Origin: Anastrepha obliqua
Taxonomy: Eukaryota; Arthropoda; Insecta; Diptera; Tephritidae
Reading direction: 5' to 3'
Length of the DNA stretch: 64,000 bases
NCBI RefSeq assembly: GCF_027943255.1
Contig: NC_072896.1
Span: 122,667,879 to 122,731,878 of the forward strand
Made by a program: the position numbers and the translations under genes. The notes beneath the pieces are model-generated. The model was not told the DNA's origin, did no database searches, and worked only from the letters and a program-made list of their open reading frames with translations. Within the stretch, counting starts at the first letter, position 1; each line of letters begins with the position of its first letter. Positions 46,171 through 58,294 of the stretch are shown here, in pieces.

Positions 46171-46860
46171 ATATATATATATATATACATTTGCAATTTT
46201 GTTCGCAAATCTTTACTATTTTGGCATTCTTATCTTAGTTCTTTCACAAGACACATTCTTTCAAATCTACATTCGCATCACGTTAAAATTACTCCCATTT
46301 CGTTACTTCATCATGCACAACCTGTATTCTGTTATACTTGTTTACAAGGATGATAGGTTGCAAGGTTTGGCCACACGAAGCGAGATTGTGAGAGCTGGCT
46401 GCCATATCAACAGGAATTCGGCATTTGACATGCATTAAAACACTCGCCTTTGTTCAGACGGCAACAAAGTACCATGGGCGGAGGCTGCTTTTATTTCTTT
46501 TCTGAGTATCACCAACACTTTCTCAGTTTTTCGTAAACAAACTGCTGTCACAACGCCAGTTTCGTCAGCAAATCAGCTGATTCCTTCAAAATCGCTGAGA
46601 GCCGCTTACCGATTTTATGTTCGGCATACCTTTATGTTCTATACATCGTACTTTTGTACAAATAGCACATTGCCTGTTCCAAAATAATTAAAGTCAGAAA
46701 AAAATCCCTTATAGTTAGTTTCACCGAATACGCAAGAATAGTGGATTGTCAGTGAGGTTATTATTAAAGAACAGGCCAAGCAATTTCAGTCGCATATCAG
46801 AAAAAACGAAAGAGGGTTCATTAAAATGAGGTAAATATATACATGAGTATATGTACATGA
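46171..46860. other. Intergenic, no feature
   Basis: Nothing recognised. Confidence 0.45.
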
Positions 46861-47450
46861 GTTAGGTTGAAGCCGTTGTCCTGTAAGATACACTCACTCT
46901 CATAGCCGATGTTCTTCACTATCTCGCATGCGTCTAACTTGCGCGAAGCCTATTTTAGTCTTCTACCGGTATTCGGTGATAAAGACTTCAATCCACGCTG
47001 ACGAAGTCTGACTGTTCCTCCGTCCCCACCCGAGGCAGTGATAGTACTAGGAGGGCGAGCACCATTAAACATTGGCTAAACCATGTGATCCGATGCCACT
47101 GACGTTTTTAGGGGTGTTTCTCCTTCCGGAGCTCCCGTGCCACATGGAGTGATCCGCTTGTCTTTTGATAGGGTAGCTTTTGCTTTCCAAGAGTCTAGTT
47201 GCAAGGGGGATGTACTGCTGGCACCAGATAGAGTATCGTCGCCAACTTGTCTTATGACAGGGTTGGGGTTGTTGTAGAGGAGATGATGGGATACCAGGCT
47301 AAGGAAAAACGAAGGGACCGTCGTTGGTACGGTAATATCCGCATGGTGATTGAATGGCCACCGCCGTTCCGCGATGGCTAGCCAATTCCCATATAGAGCT
47401 TCCCTCTTAGTTCGTGGTGAATTTACTCCCATGATTTGGGCTTGAGTTGC
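46861..47450 (-). mobile_element. Possible non-LTR element 3' region
   Basis: The minus strand ends with ACAGGACAACGGCTTCAACC, closely matching the 3' end of the LINE at 24728 (ACAGGACAACCGCTTTAACC). The 118-codon ORF above it (47076-47432) is GC-rich relative to its surroundings but not recognised. The class is inferred from the shared tail only. Confidence 0.35.
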
Positions 47451-48412
47451 TCTTCTTAAATTTTCTGAAGTAAAACCTTTTTATTCAGTGAAACCTGGTT
47501 AGTTTTATACTGACACTAATAAATGAAAAGTTTTTTGCCAACTTCATTCGTTTACTTATTTATTTCTAATGTAAAATGTGTATCCGTAAAAATCAAGTTA
47601 TGGAGGCTCGAAAATCATTTTATTTTTTGTTTGTAATGACAAGAGAAATCATAATTTCGATGGCGCGGTATCGAGAAATTTTAAGTCATACGAATCGCTC
47701 CGGCCTTACGAATACTTTCTTTCGTTTTCAAATATTTTCGCTTTCGTGCACTCTCTTGGTACAACTATTGAGAGTGTACTGTACGCTTAGTTTACATACA
47801 TATTGTTGTATTTGTACATATGTGCACAACGTCCAAGATTAGCATTAACATATAATTATTGACATTTGGCTTCATAATTTTGAAATTTACATTCCTTACA
47901 TTTATAAATAAACTGAATTTGCCTTGGACCGAAACAAAAATAGCAACGGGGAATGAAGCAAATAAACTGTTTTTGTTCAATTTTTTCATTATATTAATAC
48001 AAGTGCTCTTCTTAGTAAATAACTACGGGCACATTTAATAAATATTTAATATTATTAATAACAAAGCTTTGTATTTACAACGCCAGACAGTAGTTTTAGA
48101 CAACTTCCATAATAGGGCCACTAATTGCTATGTAAATATGTTTATTCGCATTCATGTATTTGTTAGTTTGTTAGTTATATTATAACTATATTAGTTTGAT
48201 GAATTTTGACACATTTTTTTTTACATAGGATGTTAAACATTTTTCAATGCGATTTTTGAGCGACTTCAATCTTGTACTTTATTGCATTAAAATTATATGA
48301 GCTATGAAACTGTATACCCGGAAGCTTTCTAAAGATTCTGATTAAAAATTTAAAAACTTTGATGACAATTTTTTTCAAATTTTATGACAGTTTTTTAATT
48401 GGCAATATTGTA
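47451..48412. other. Intergenic, no feature
   Basis: AT-rich, no gene recognised. Confidence 0.5.
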
Positions 48413-49468
48413 TTAGGTGCGCAACTAAGTTCTCGGTGTTTGTCAATAGACCTCGCTTAGACAAATGGCAAACAAGCTGCTTCGACACATTAGTGATTTT
48501 GTTTTGGTATCATAAACTTTTGGTTTTGTGGAAATGTCTGATTTTGTGCCGAATAATCGTCATTTGCGGGAAGTGTTGGTTTTCCTCTTTCATTCGAAAA
48601 AAACGGCGGCTGAAGCGCATCGAGAGCTACAAAAAGTTTATGGAGATGCTGCTTTAGGTGAAACAACGAGATTAGTTCCGTCGCTTCAAATACGGCGATT
48701 GTAATGTTGACGACCGTCCGCATGAAGAAAGGCCAAAAACCTTCGAAGACGCTGAATTGGAGGCATTGCTCAATGAGGATCCGTGTCAAACGCAAGAAAC
48801 CCGCCAATCCATTTCCAAGCGATTGCATGCTTTGGGAATGATTCAGAAACAGGGGACTTGGGTTCCTTACGAGTTAAAACCAAGGGATGTTGAACGTCGT
48901 TTTTTCGCCTGCGAATAACTGCCCTAGCGGCAAAAAAGGAAGGGTTTTCTTCATCGCATTGTGACGGGTGATGAAAACTGGATTCATTACAGGAATCTAA
49001 AGAAAATAAAGACAAGGGGACTGCCCGGTCATGCTTCTATGTCGTCGCCTCGGCCGAATATTCACGCTGCGACGGTTATGCTATGTATTTGGTGGGACCA
49101 AGTTGGTATTATTTATTATGAACTTTTAAAACCAAGCGAAACCATCACTAGGAGGGATCGGTATCGATTTCAGTTGATACGATCGCGCCGAGCACTGCGC
49201 GAGAAGCGGCCGCAATACGCGGAGAGGCATGAAAAGTAATTCTACAGCATAACAACGCTCGGCCTCACGTTGCCAAACCCCTTTAAAACTTACCACATCA
49301 AAAAATGACTTGATCCGTAGATAGATTCAAAAAACAGTTTTACAGAAAGATGGGAAAAAGTAATATCCAGCGATGGGCAATACTTTCAAGGATTCACTTG
49401 TAAGCATTTTTTTCAGAATAAAGGTTTATTTTCATCAAAACAAAAAACAGCGAGAACTTAGTTAAGGG
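48413..49468 (+). mobile_element. mariner (capitata/mellifera-type), second copy, C-terminus deleted
   Basis: Starts TTAGGTGCGCAACTAAGTTC; right end ...CGAGAACTTAGTTAAGG. The transposase reads SDFVPNNRHLREVL, VDDRPHEERPKTFEDAELEA, then RKGFLHRIVTGDENWIHYRN (first Asp), MLCIWWDQVGIIYYELLKPS. The second Asp is Asn (LQHNNARPH), and the part holding the third is deleted after VAKPL. Same family as 2880-3954. Confidence 0.88.
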
Positions 49469-49769
49469 GAGACGAAAAAAACTAGTCGATTGAGTTTACC
49501 CGTCCCTTAGGTAAAACTAACTGTAAATAAAAATGAGTGCACATATTCATAGTGTTTGTTGTTATTATTAATTTGGCGTATTCACTTTTTGTAACTTCTA
49601 AAAAGGCCTGGCAGTGGAAGAAAAAAAGGATTTGCGTCGGAAACAAAAGCCGACTCTTTGAGATGCTGCAAAACAGGACAATGTGTCGGAAGGAAACGTA
49701 CAAGAAGTGTACAAAAGTCAAGGCTTACGATCATATAAATAGATTGTTGGTTCCAATCGAGCAGTATTG

Positions 49770-50285
49770 GAATTTGTAGTGACAGTCAAGCTGCACTGAA
49801 AGCCCTTGCTAACCCACGCTGCTCTTCGAAATTGATCGGTGAATGTAAAACAAAACTTAACAGTGCTGCAAAACGCAAGAAAAGGTAGACTTATTTGGGT
49901 ACCTGGACATTGTGGAATTACAGGGTACAAGTTAGCTGATAAACTGATAAACCGATAGGCCTATCCTGTCTTGAGGATGACGACACTACAAAGCATTTTC
50001 TCTGTAGCTGTCCAGCGTTTTCCAGAATCAGACTTGGGATATTGGGTCGCGTTATACTGAGTACGGATAAGATTCATACTCTTCTTCTACCGGATCTCTT
50101 AAGATTCATAAATGAATCCAAGAGATTTGTGGAAAAGTGACCTCAAACTAATCTTTCCGACCTCAAACTAATTGTTCCCACATTTTTTCATTCCTATCTC
50201 TATTCTTTCTACTGAATTCTATCCGGATGTAGTACAATGGTCTCCTGTCTGAGTTTTTGGACTTGTCCAAACCCCCCAAATCTAA
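49770..50285 (+). mobile_element. Non-LTR retrotransposon RNase H and 3' end
   Basis: Reads CSDSQAALKALANPRCSSKL, LIWVPGHCGITGYKLADKL, then a jump to CLEDDDTTKHFLCSCPAFSR and LLRFINESKRFVEK. A large part between is missing. The 3' UTR ends near AAATCTAATCTAAG. Confidence 0.8.
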
Positions 50286-50299
50286 TCTAAGACCCAATT

Positions 50300-50900
50300 G
50301 AAATAAGAGTGATAAAACACGTGCACGAATGTGATACAGTCAAAACATCCATAAATTTAGCTGTGTTGTTTTGGACGATGAGATATACGTTAAAGCTAAC
50401 TTTAAGCTGATTCAGAGCGCTGAGTTTTATACTGCAACGAAGAGAGGAGGAGTCCCAGGTGCAAGGACAAGGGCCCTCAAAGTGTTTGGTTTGGCAAGCC
50501 ATCTGCCAGTGTTCATTACACCGGACACTATAAATCAAAAAATTTAAATGAAGTTGTGTTTGCAAAAATAAAGGCTTAGTTCTGTTCTGGCTCGATTAAG
50601 CATCGTGTCATTCTAGCCGTCTTACCATGAACTGGTATGAAAACCGCGTAGTAAATTTTGTTTAAAGGGACCTCAAGCCACCAAACTGTCCACAATTGAG
50701 ACCCATTGGAAAATACTGGGCGATTGCTAAAAGAAAATTCCTAAAACTGAAAAAAGATATTAAAAATGAGCAGCAATTTAAAATGAATTTGAAATGAAGC
50801 AATACTTCCATTGAGGCACCACGGCACGTCAGTCAAATGCGTTGTCGGAATCGATGCAACTCTCTGGCTCTAAGGAGTATTTATTAAAAGTATGGTACTA
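50300..50900 (+). mobile_element. IS630/Tc1-like DDE transposase remnant
   Basis: Reads VLDDEIYVKANFKLIQSAEF, KVFGLASHLPVFIT, SCHSSRLTMNWYENRVVNFV and PPNCPQLRPIGKYWAIAKRK. This follows the insect IS630-type family (LDDETY, D-ASCHYSRLTMNW, NCPQLRPIENYWA). The conserved Glu of PIE is Gly here. Frameshifts; ends not identified. Confidence 0.72.
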
Positions 50901-51235
50901 GACCAACAACAACGCACATTGCACATTGGAATATCACGGCAAAAGAATGTAGAAAAGGCAAAGAAAAGAAGGAACTAGGTTGCATAGACGACATGAAATT
51001 GGAGCTAGAAGCATACAACGATAATGCGAATGGAACGGCCTTTCATCATTTCATTTCATGTTGATATCCGAATGGACACGGCGAAAGAAACAAAAAAACA
51101 AATCTGCTGGTTTACGAAAATCAACTTCTATATATTCGCCATCACCGCTTCACCACAAAATTCAGAGATCCTAGAGTGAAGCGAACAAATACCTTATGGT
51201 CTCAAGTCTTAACATGGCATATATACAGGGTCAGC

Positions 51236-52466
51236 CACTCGAAGTGCAACCAAACGCAGACCGCTCGTGCTGATGATGTACGGGTATCAGCTGTCTGTTA
51301 GTTGGTTAAATGGCAGTCCAGAGTATTGTTTACAAACGCGTGGAAGCATTTTGCCGAGAGTAAACGTGAAAAAAGAAAATCAGTAATGGATTTCAAACGT
51401 AATACCGTGGTTGTATTATATTTGGCTGAAAAATCCACAACCAGCGATTGTTCCTGAGCCCGAGCACCTTACAGTAAAAAAAGTTTTTGTTTATCGCACC
51501 ATTACTCGTTACAATAATACTGGTAGCATCGTAAAATGTCATGGAGGTGGTCATCAAGAGACTACAACGACACGTGAAATGGTTCAAAATGTGAAAAAGT
51601 GACTTGAGCGAAATCCCCGACGAAGTACCAATCAAATGGCAAAAGAACTGAAAATATCTGATCGCACCATCCGCCGCATACTGAAAAATGATCTCACACT
51701 AAAGCAGCAAGAAGTCAGACTTGAGAGAGCGGAGTTTTCTAACGAGAAAAATTTTCAAATTGAGCAATTCGTAAACTCCCAAAGCGATAGTGTTTATTTG
51801 ACCGATTGCTTATACGAGAATTTGAGTCATCGATTGGTCATCAGGAGGCAGGTCCACAGGTAATGGTTTGAGCCGCTGTAGCCGCAGATGGGCGCTCTCC
51901 AATTGTTTTTATCGAGCCTGGCGTTAAGTTAAATGCGAAATATTATTAGGAAAATTATTCTGGAGGTTGCCTTGAAGTCGTGGGCAGACAAACATTTCTG
52001 TGGCAGGCCATTGTCGTTTCCACAAGACTCGGCACCGTCTCACAAAGCTCGAGTGAGCCAAGAATGGCTAAAAAACAACGTTCCGGACTTCATAGCATCC
52101 ACACAATGGCTCTCAAATTCACCAGACGCAAATCCGATGGACTATTCTCGTTGGGGCATTTTGGAGAGCAAATTTCGAACTAAAAGATTCACCAGTCTCG
52201 AGACATTGAAAAAAGCCTTTGTCCGCGAGTGAGCCAAAATACCTGCAAGTCACATTCGGGCAGCTTGCGACTCATTTTTGCACCGTCTCAAGGCCCTAGT
52301 CAAGGTAAAAAGTGGTCATATCCAGCCATTCCAATTGATTCTTAATTGTGCATTATTTTCACACATTTTTTATTTTGAATTGCATAAAAGTAATTTTCGA
52401 AACTAAATTTATGTACATACATACATATGTACTTTTTATTGGTTACACTTCGAGTGCCGGGCCCTG
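51236..52466 (+). mobile_element. maT-like (DD37D) element with terminal repeats
   Basis: Left TA at 51234-51235 and end CAGGGTCAGCCACTCGAAGT; right end inverted CAGGGCCCGGCACTCGAAGT. Transposase pieces: MAKELKISDRTIRRILKNDL (helix-turn-helix), FSNEKNFQIEQFVNSQ (first Asp replaced by Asn), SFPQDSAPSHKARVSQEWLK (second Asp), SPDANPMDYSRWG (third Asp, 37 residues on). Stops and frameshifts; dead. Confidence 0.87.
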
Positions 52467-52479
52467 TCTGTATGTATAC

Positions 52480-52680
52480 GCAACCCACTCGCAGAGAGAG
52501 GAAGAGCGCCTGGTAGGCCAAGGGAAACATGCAAAAGAACTGTGGTTCGCGAGACGCCTCAACTCGGGTTAAGCTTGAATTAGGTGAAGGTGTTATCCAG
52601 TAATCAGACGAGATGGCGAGTAGGTGTTGTTAGTGCCCTATATTCCGATAGAGATTCACGGAAACAATGATGATTATGCA
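52480..52680 (+). mobile_element. Non-LTR reverse transcriptase C-terminal scrap
   Basis: Traces of GRPRET, then RTVVRET, LSLIEVKVLSSNQTRWRVGV and VSALYSDRDS in shifted frames resemble the GRPR.TWRR...RTRWR..V.ALC end of RTE/CR1-like ORFs. Confidence 0.5.
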
Positions 52681-54477
52681 TACATATACATACATACATA
52701 CATATATACATACATATCTAAATTTATATAAAAGTCACAAATTAAAAACAAGTCAATAATCTGAAATTTCAAAATTTTAAATTTTCACAAAATTTGCTTA
52801 GCCCACTTACTTACATAGGAAATGGAAGATGTGCAAGTTTTCATTAAGCACCGGAACTTCTTTTAAATTTATTAAAATCATTTTTTAGAGCTTTAAAAAG
52901 AAGCACTAGTGACTAGTCGCCATAGTATCTTAAAGAAAAAAAAACAAAATTTATTTGAAAAATAAATAAAAAAATATTAAAACTCAAGCCCCACATTCTC
53001 TCCTCCAAAGACAAAAGATGCGGCCGCAAATTATTCAAACACTTAGCGGCGTCAGTTTCCGCCGACGCATTTCATTTGCCGGTTTCACCCCGGCGCTCGT
53101 TATTTGTTGTTTGCACAAAAACTTTTTGTGCTAAACAAACGAACATCGGCGCTTCAGGGGCTGAATGTCCTCCAGCAACTGCTCAGGTGCACTTCTTTCA
53201 GCAAAAAACAGACACCAAGGATCGCCTGAGAGGCGAACCAACAAGCAGCAAAATGCAAAATACTCACACCACAAAAAGTACATCGAGTACAGCGGCAGGC
53301 ATTGGATGCGGCAAAAGTGCAACCGCAGCAGACGACGCAGGCGACACGAAGGAACGCATCGTTAAAAATCATTTATCACTTCCTGAAAATTCATGCGAAC
53401 CCATCGTTCAGCGCAGCCACCATCATTGACACCAGCGCAAATACTCACAAGCGCACACACACACACAAGTGTACCCAAAGCGCTGCGTGCAGGTGTGGCG
53501 TGGCCTGTGGCAAGCGTTGCGTGGCAAATGGCAAAACGTTGCAGCACTAAATCAAAGCAACGGACACAAGTAAATTTTTTCCGACGCTTGCATTTAACGG
53601 CGGAAAAAACGTCTTTGCTATGAGGCGCGAACATTTGCGAATGCAACAAATCTTAGTCGAAGAAGAATTGCCGCAAAAACAATCCAGCACGACGAGCATA
53701 AAAACGATTGGAGCACGTAAACAAATGCGATTTCGAGTGAAGCAAGCAGGTAGTTGCTGCTAACTATCGTCCGCATCGCATCCTGCCTCAGAGGACCTCA
53801 GACAAAGGCAAAAGCATACCAACTGCCACGGAAGGCGTGCAGATGAGTGGAAGAGAAAATGGAGTAAAAATATGTAGAGGGAAAATATTACGCTTCGACT
53901 GCGGCTTGTACTTCTCAGGGCAATTGCCCAATTCAACAAACATTGCAAGTTTTTAAAATTTAATTCTGCCGCAGTTATCAGTTAAAATGTTTAACTACTT
54001 TTATGATGGGCAGCCAGCCAGAGCGGCATGAGAACCGATTTTAATTATTGTAGGCACATTCATAAATGTGTGCCCCAGTTGTTTATATGTATATGAACGG
54101 CAAATGGACTTGCAACGCACCAATTTCTAACAACAACTAAATGCCACACGAAGGTAAAGGTAAATGTAGCGATTATCGTAATAGTGACAAATTGCACTGA
54201 ACTTTTACCCCCATAGAATGAAGCCAAACAAAAAGATATGCAGTGGAAATTTAAACTATGGCAATTTATGGTGTGGGATAACCAGCGGACTCAGCAAAAT
54301 TTATTGAAAAAATTTTATTGCACATAACAGCGAATGCAAGTTACGAATCTGAGAGAAAGAAGAAAAACCGATGATTAATAGTAGAGACAAGAAAGTTTGG
54401 CCTAATATTGAGTCATGTAGACACCTACATTTGCGTTCATAGCACAATAGCATACAATTATTAATCTTTTACTTAAT
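52681..54477. other. Intergenic; GC-richer unique block 53000-53900
   Basis: Starts with (CATA)n (52682-52718). From 53000 to 53900 the base composition is clearly less AT-rich, with a 117-codon plus ORF (53076-53429) and long overlapping ORFs on both strands. The peptide MQNTHTTKSTSSTAAGIGCG and its continuation are low-complexity and match nothing I know. It could be an unannotated 5' exon, UTR or regulatory block. Confidence 0.35.
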
Positions 54478-55600
54478 TTTTTTATTGTTTTACAAAAATA
54501 TAAAATTTGAAAATTTAAAAAAAAAATTCATCAAATATTCCAATTTTTTAATAGCATCAAATTATTAAATTTTCATTTCATTTGTTTCGTACTACAACAA
54601 AAATCGTTTAACTGAAAGTTTGAAATTTAGAAAAAATTCAAATATTTTCTTCAAATACTCGAATTTTTTAGAAATATAAAAGATGGTTAAGTTTTAAGGG
54701 CCGGTGTTGATTTTGAATAAAATACAATTTTTTTAGGAAATTATTGTCATTTCTCTTTATTATAAAAATATTGGTATGGCTCAATTACGTATGGAACAAA
54801 ATATCGGCCAAATGGCCGCCGCGGCCTCGGTTTTTCGGCAAGCACTCTTGGATTATCGTTCGCCCAAATGCGGAAATTCTGCTCATTGACGAATCCACTG
54901 AGGTGATTTTCTTCGAAAATTGGTAATTCACTGTTGCCATTTCCTGCCACCATTCTGACCATTGACAACGCTTGAAATGATCAAGAGGCTTTAGTTCTTG
55001 AGTCAATTGCACCTTGTAGCGTGTAAATGCAAATATTTATGCATAATGTTCATCAATGACGAGCGTGTTGGGCACGACGACGAATTGAGGTGGACGGCAC
55101 AATCGCGAACAGCAGCAATATTTTCTGCAGTACGAGCTGTACGAGCATGCACTGGTGTTTTCACATCTCCTACAGACCCGGTTTGCTCAAACTTTTGCAC
55201 AATTTTTGCGATTGTACGCACATTTGGACGATTAAATTGACCGAACAAATCACTAAGTGCGCGATATGCATTTTGATTTGAACGCCCGTTTTCATAATAG
55301 GCCTGAATAACTTTAACGCGTTGCTGGATTGTGTATCTTTCTATGATTCAAATTGAATTAGTATGAGATTGAAAAATGTTAAATGAAGTGCAGAAAAAAC
55401 TTAACAATTAAGTGTGGTTTACATTCAACATCGGCCCTTGAAATTTAACCACCCTTTATAATTAATTTTATTTTTTTTATTCAGTTTTTATTTCATTTTT
55501 TTATTGTTTTATAAAAATATGGTTCATACGGCAATAAAAATCAAAACTTCAAAATTAAAAAAAATAAAACAAATTTTCATCAAATATTCCAATTTTTTTA
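54478..55600. repeat. Duplicated AT-rich words flanking the mariner at 54679
   Basis: TTTTTATTGTTTTACAAAAA followed by CATCAAATATTCCAATTTTT (54478-54552) recurs at ~55498-55596 as TTTTTATTGTTTTATAAAAA and CATCAAATATTCCAATTTTT. The mariner separates two copies of one unit. Confidence 0.55.
54679..55456 (-). mobile_element. mariner, DD41D-type, internal deletion (partner of 26677)
   Basis: TA flanks. Right end AAGGGTGGTTAAATTTCAAG (inverted), left end AAAGATGGTTAAGTTTTAAG. The minus strand keeps the N-terminal DNA-binding half (NRPNVRTIAKIVQKFEQTGS, TPVHARTARTAENIAAVRD) and QELKPLDHFKRC..EWWQEMA, then joins NPRVLAEKPRP directly to RGRGGHLADILFHT, deleting the catalytic core. Confidence 0.87.
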
Positions 55601-55944
55601 ATAAAAATGTTTTGAAAAATTTCGAGTACTCAGTTTTATAACCCATTCAAATTTTATATAATAAAGTGTAAGTTTGGAATAGCTAAAAACTTGCATTAAT
55701 TTTTCATAATTTAATTTCAAAGAAAATTTCTTCGCTGACAGTAGAGAGCATTTTCTCTACATAAAAAAAATGGAGCATTCCTTATTTGAAGGCAAAAGCA
55801 TAACACCGTCAACAAAAAAAGTATCAAAAATTATGGCGAGTTTTGAGGTACCTTAAACAGACTCATTATTATGCCAAAATTGAATGATCTACAAAACTGA
55901 ATTAACAGAATTTTTCTAAAAATGCTCTCTTCTCTTCGCGTTAA

Positions 55945-56125
55945 CCACTTACGCGATTTTGGCCGAGTTTAACAAAGCGCGCTAGTCTTTTCTTTCTTGT
56001 GCTAACCGGCACCAGTTGGACACACCAAGTGAAGTCAAGTCCTCTCTGCCTGATCTTTCCAACGTAGAGGCCTTCCTCTTCCTCTGCTACCACCAGCTGG
56101 TACCGCATCGAATACTTTCAAAGCG
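55945..56125 (-). mobile_element. RTE-type element 3' terminal fragment
   Basis: Minus strand shows the RTE C-terminus (GRPL..W--QAERGLD-LGVSNW--L-RKK style) and the end AACTCGGCCAAAATCGCGTA, the same 3' end seen at ~43,672. Plus-strand word GTGCTAACCGGCACCAGTTG shared with 9863-10022. Confidence 0.62.
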
Positions 56126-56481
56126 TTTGTGTCAGTAAAAAGATTATCAAATGATCAAACATCAGTGGGATCTTTGAGGGACTTTAAACTGGCCCTCCAA
56201 AATTGATTGTCTTACAAAACTGCATTCCCTGAATTTTTTCTAAAATGTCGACTAAAAAATTAGAAATTTTTAGGAAATTTTCTTTTAATTTTCTGTGAAG
56301 TTTGAAACTTTCACTTATATGATTTTACTCTTTTATTAAAAAAAATTAAATAAATAAATAGTCAAGACTTTGCAATACCTCGCGCTGCTATTATTGTGAA
56401 CATAGGTATACAGATAAGGTCGAGGTAAAAGTAGAAAAAGTGCAGTCAAAAGTAAACAGCACATTTTATTCAATATAACAA

Positions 56482-57115
56482 ATGGACTGAAAATTCCCGG
56501 GCCTAACAAAGAAAGCACTTTTTTGTTGATAATTAGATTTATTCGCAATTAGAATGCAATCATTCCAGCGCCGCTGTAACATTTCAATACCATTTTTGTA
56601 GAAGGATTTATCTTTTGCCCCAAAATCTTCAAAGGCCTCAGTTTCAGCTATAAACTCTTCATTCGAGCGAAATGTCTTACCGACGAGCATTCCTTAGGTC
56701 TGCGAACAGCCAGTGCTCGCTGGGAGTCAAATCTGGCGAATACGGTGGGCGTGGGAGCAATTCGAAGTTCAATTCCTGTAGTTTTGCCATTGCTTGGATT
56801 GACTTGTGACACGGTGCGTTGTCGCGATGAAACAAAACAGTGAGAAAATGTGGCACCCACTTTGAACAGAGCTCTCTCATAGTAAAATGCTCATGCAATA
56901 TAAAGCCAACGTTCTTTTGGTATCTCTACGATGCCAGCTAACCCATGCAACTTCACTTTTCGATCACTCAAAATGATTTTGTTGATTTTTTTGATGTTTT
57001 CTTGCAATAACAATATCTCACGAACTAATGAATAGAATATCATGAAATTTTACCAGCTGTCTTTTGGGTTAATAAGAAAGAGGTGAAAGTACCATCATGT
57101 ATTGGGCCCAGTACT
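56482..57115 (-). mobile_element. irritans-type mariner, internally deleted (partner of 24237)
   Basis: 3' end ATGGACTGAAAATTCCCGGG at left; 5' end near 57,100 (ATTGGGCCCAGTACT on the plus strand). Minus-strand reading HEHFTMRELCSKWVPHFLT passes directly to VLFHRDNAPCHKS (second Asp) and PPYSPDLTPSEHWLFADLRN (third position Glu), then SFYKNGIEMLQRRWNDC. The junction is the same as in the copy at 24237. Confidence 0.83.
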
Positions 57116-57390
57116 AGTCGTCCTGAGACCATGTGCTAGTCGTCTTTAAGCATAATGCGATTTGCATGGTCTAAAAACATGGCTAAAAGAGTCATTTAGA
57201 ACGTTAGCTGGTCAAGTCCTTTGGATATCTTCCACATCAGGCAAGCATGGGTTTGGCAGACATTTAAAATGCAATTTTTCAAGGTGCGCAGTTCCGATGT
57301 GGATTTGAGTCGAAATCGTAATATTCGTGGCGTACATGGAGTAACACAAAATCTATTATATATACATAATATATAATTATATAAATCTAT

Positions 57391-57710
57391 TATATATATA
57401 TAATTGGCGCGTACACCCTTTTTTGGGTGTTCGGCCGAGCTCCTCCTCCTTATTTGTGGTGTGCGTCTTGATGTTGTTCCACAAATGGAGGGACCTACAG
57501 TTTTAAGCCGACTCCGAACGGTAGATATTTGTATGAGGAGCTTTTTTATGGCAGAAATACACTCGAAGGTTTGCCATTGCCTGCCGAGGGGCGACCGCTA
57601 TAGAAAAATGTTTTTCTTAATTTTAGTGTTTCACCAAGATTGAACCAACGTTCTCTATGTGAATTCCGAATGGTAATCACGCACCAACCCATTCGGCTAC
57701 GGCGGCCGCA
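57391..57710 (-). repeat. tRNA-derived SINE, near full length
   Basis: From 57710 on the minus strand: GCGGCCGCCGTAGCCGAATG (A box 57689-57699), B-box-like GGTTCAATCTTGG (57633-57646), then the body (CTACCGTTCGGAGTCGGCTT reversed at 57504-57526) and tail ending GTGTACGCGCCAATTATATA. At ~320 bp this is the longest copy in the window. Confidence 0.82.
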
Positions 57711-58175
57711 AAATCTATTTTGCTCTCAGTAAAATTCGTTGCCGCAACGTACTCAACGGATCGATTGTCATCTGTCTTACGTATAAAACACAGAAACCTG
57801 CCAATAGATAAAAAGCTCCCACCTTAAACTCGATACATCAATTAATCACTTAATTTATGTTTCATTTTAGGAAATTCAAATATAACTTAATTTTTTTTCT
57901 TTTCAGAGGCAATACTCCTCAGGTAAACGTCATGGGACTAATAGGACATCGGTGAAGGATCTATAGATGTTGACATCAAAAAAATTTATACTATCAAAAA
58001 GTATTATTTACCCTAATAGCAATTTTGAGGAATAAAGAAGATTAAGAAAATGTACATATATACTTTTATAAAATAAATATTTTTCGAATTTTACTAAAAT
58101 CGTGTAAATTATGTAGATATACTAAAGCATTTTGGTACGTAAAATTATATTTCATTAGAAGTAGAAAATATTTAG
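57711..58175. other. 3' flank / 3' UTR region of LKRSDH
   Basis: AT-rich sequence downstream of the LKRSDH stop. No confident polyadenylation signal chosen. No other gene. Confidence 0.5.
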
Positions 58176-58294
58176 TTAGTTTAAAAATCTAGTTGTCTCC
58201 GTGGCTGTTAAGCCCTCAGCGCGTAGCCGCTGCAACATAGGCCGATAGATGTCGGGCGTGAACGGCAGACATACACCGCGTTCTTGTATTTCAC
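58176..58294 (-). CDS. LKRSDH: LKRSDH last exon
   Basis: 119 bases, phase 1 in. Acceptor TTTCTCTAG. Encodes GEIQERGVCLPFTPDIYRPM, then LQRLRAEGLTATETTRFLN and TAA. It matches the family ending of the type PFSKEIYGPILERIKAEG. Confidence 0.94.
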
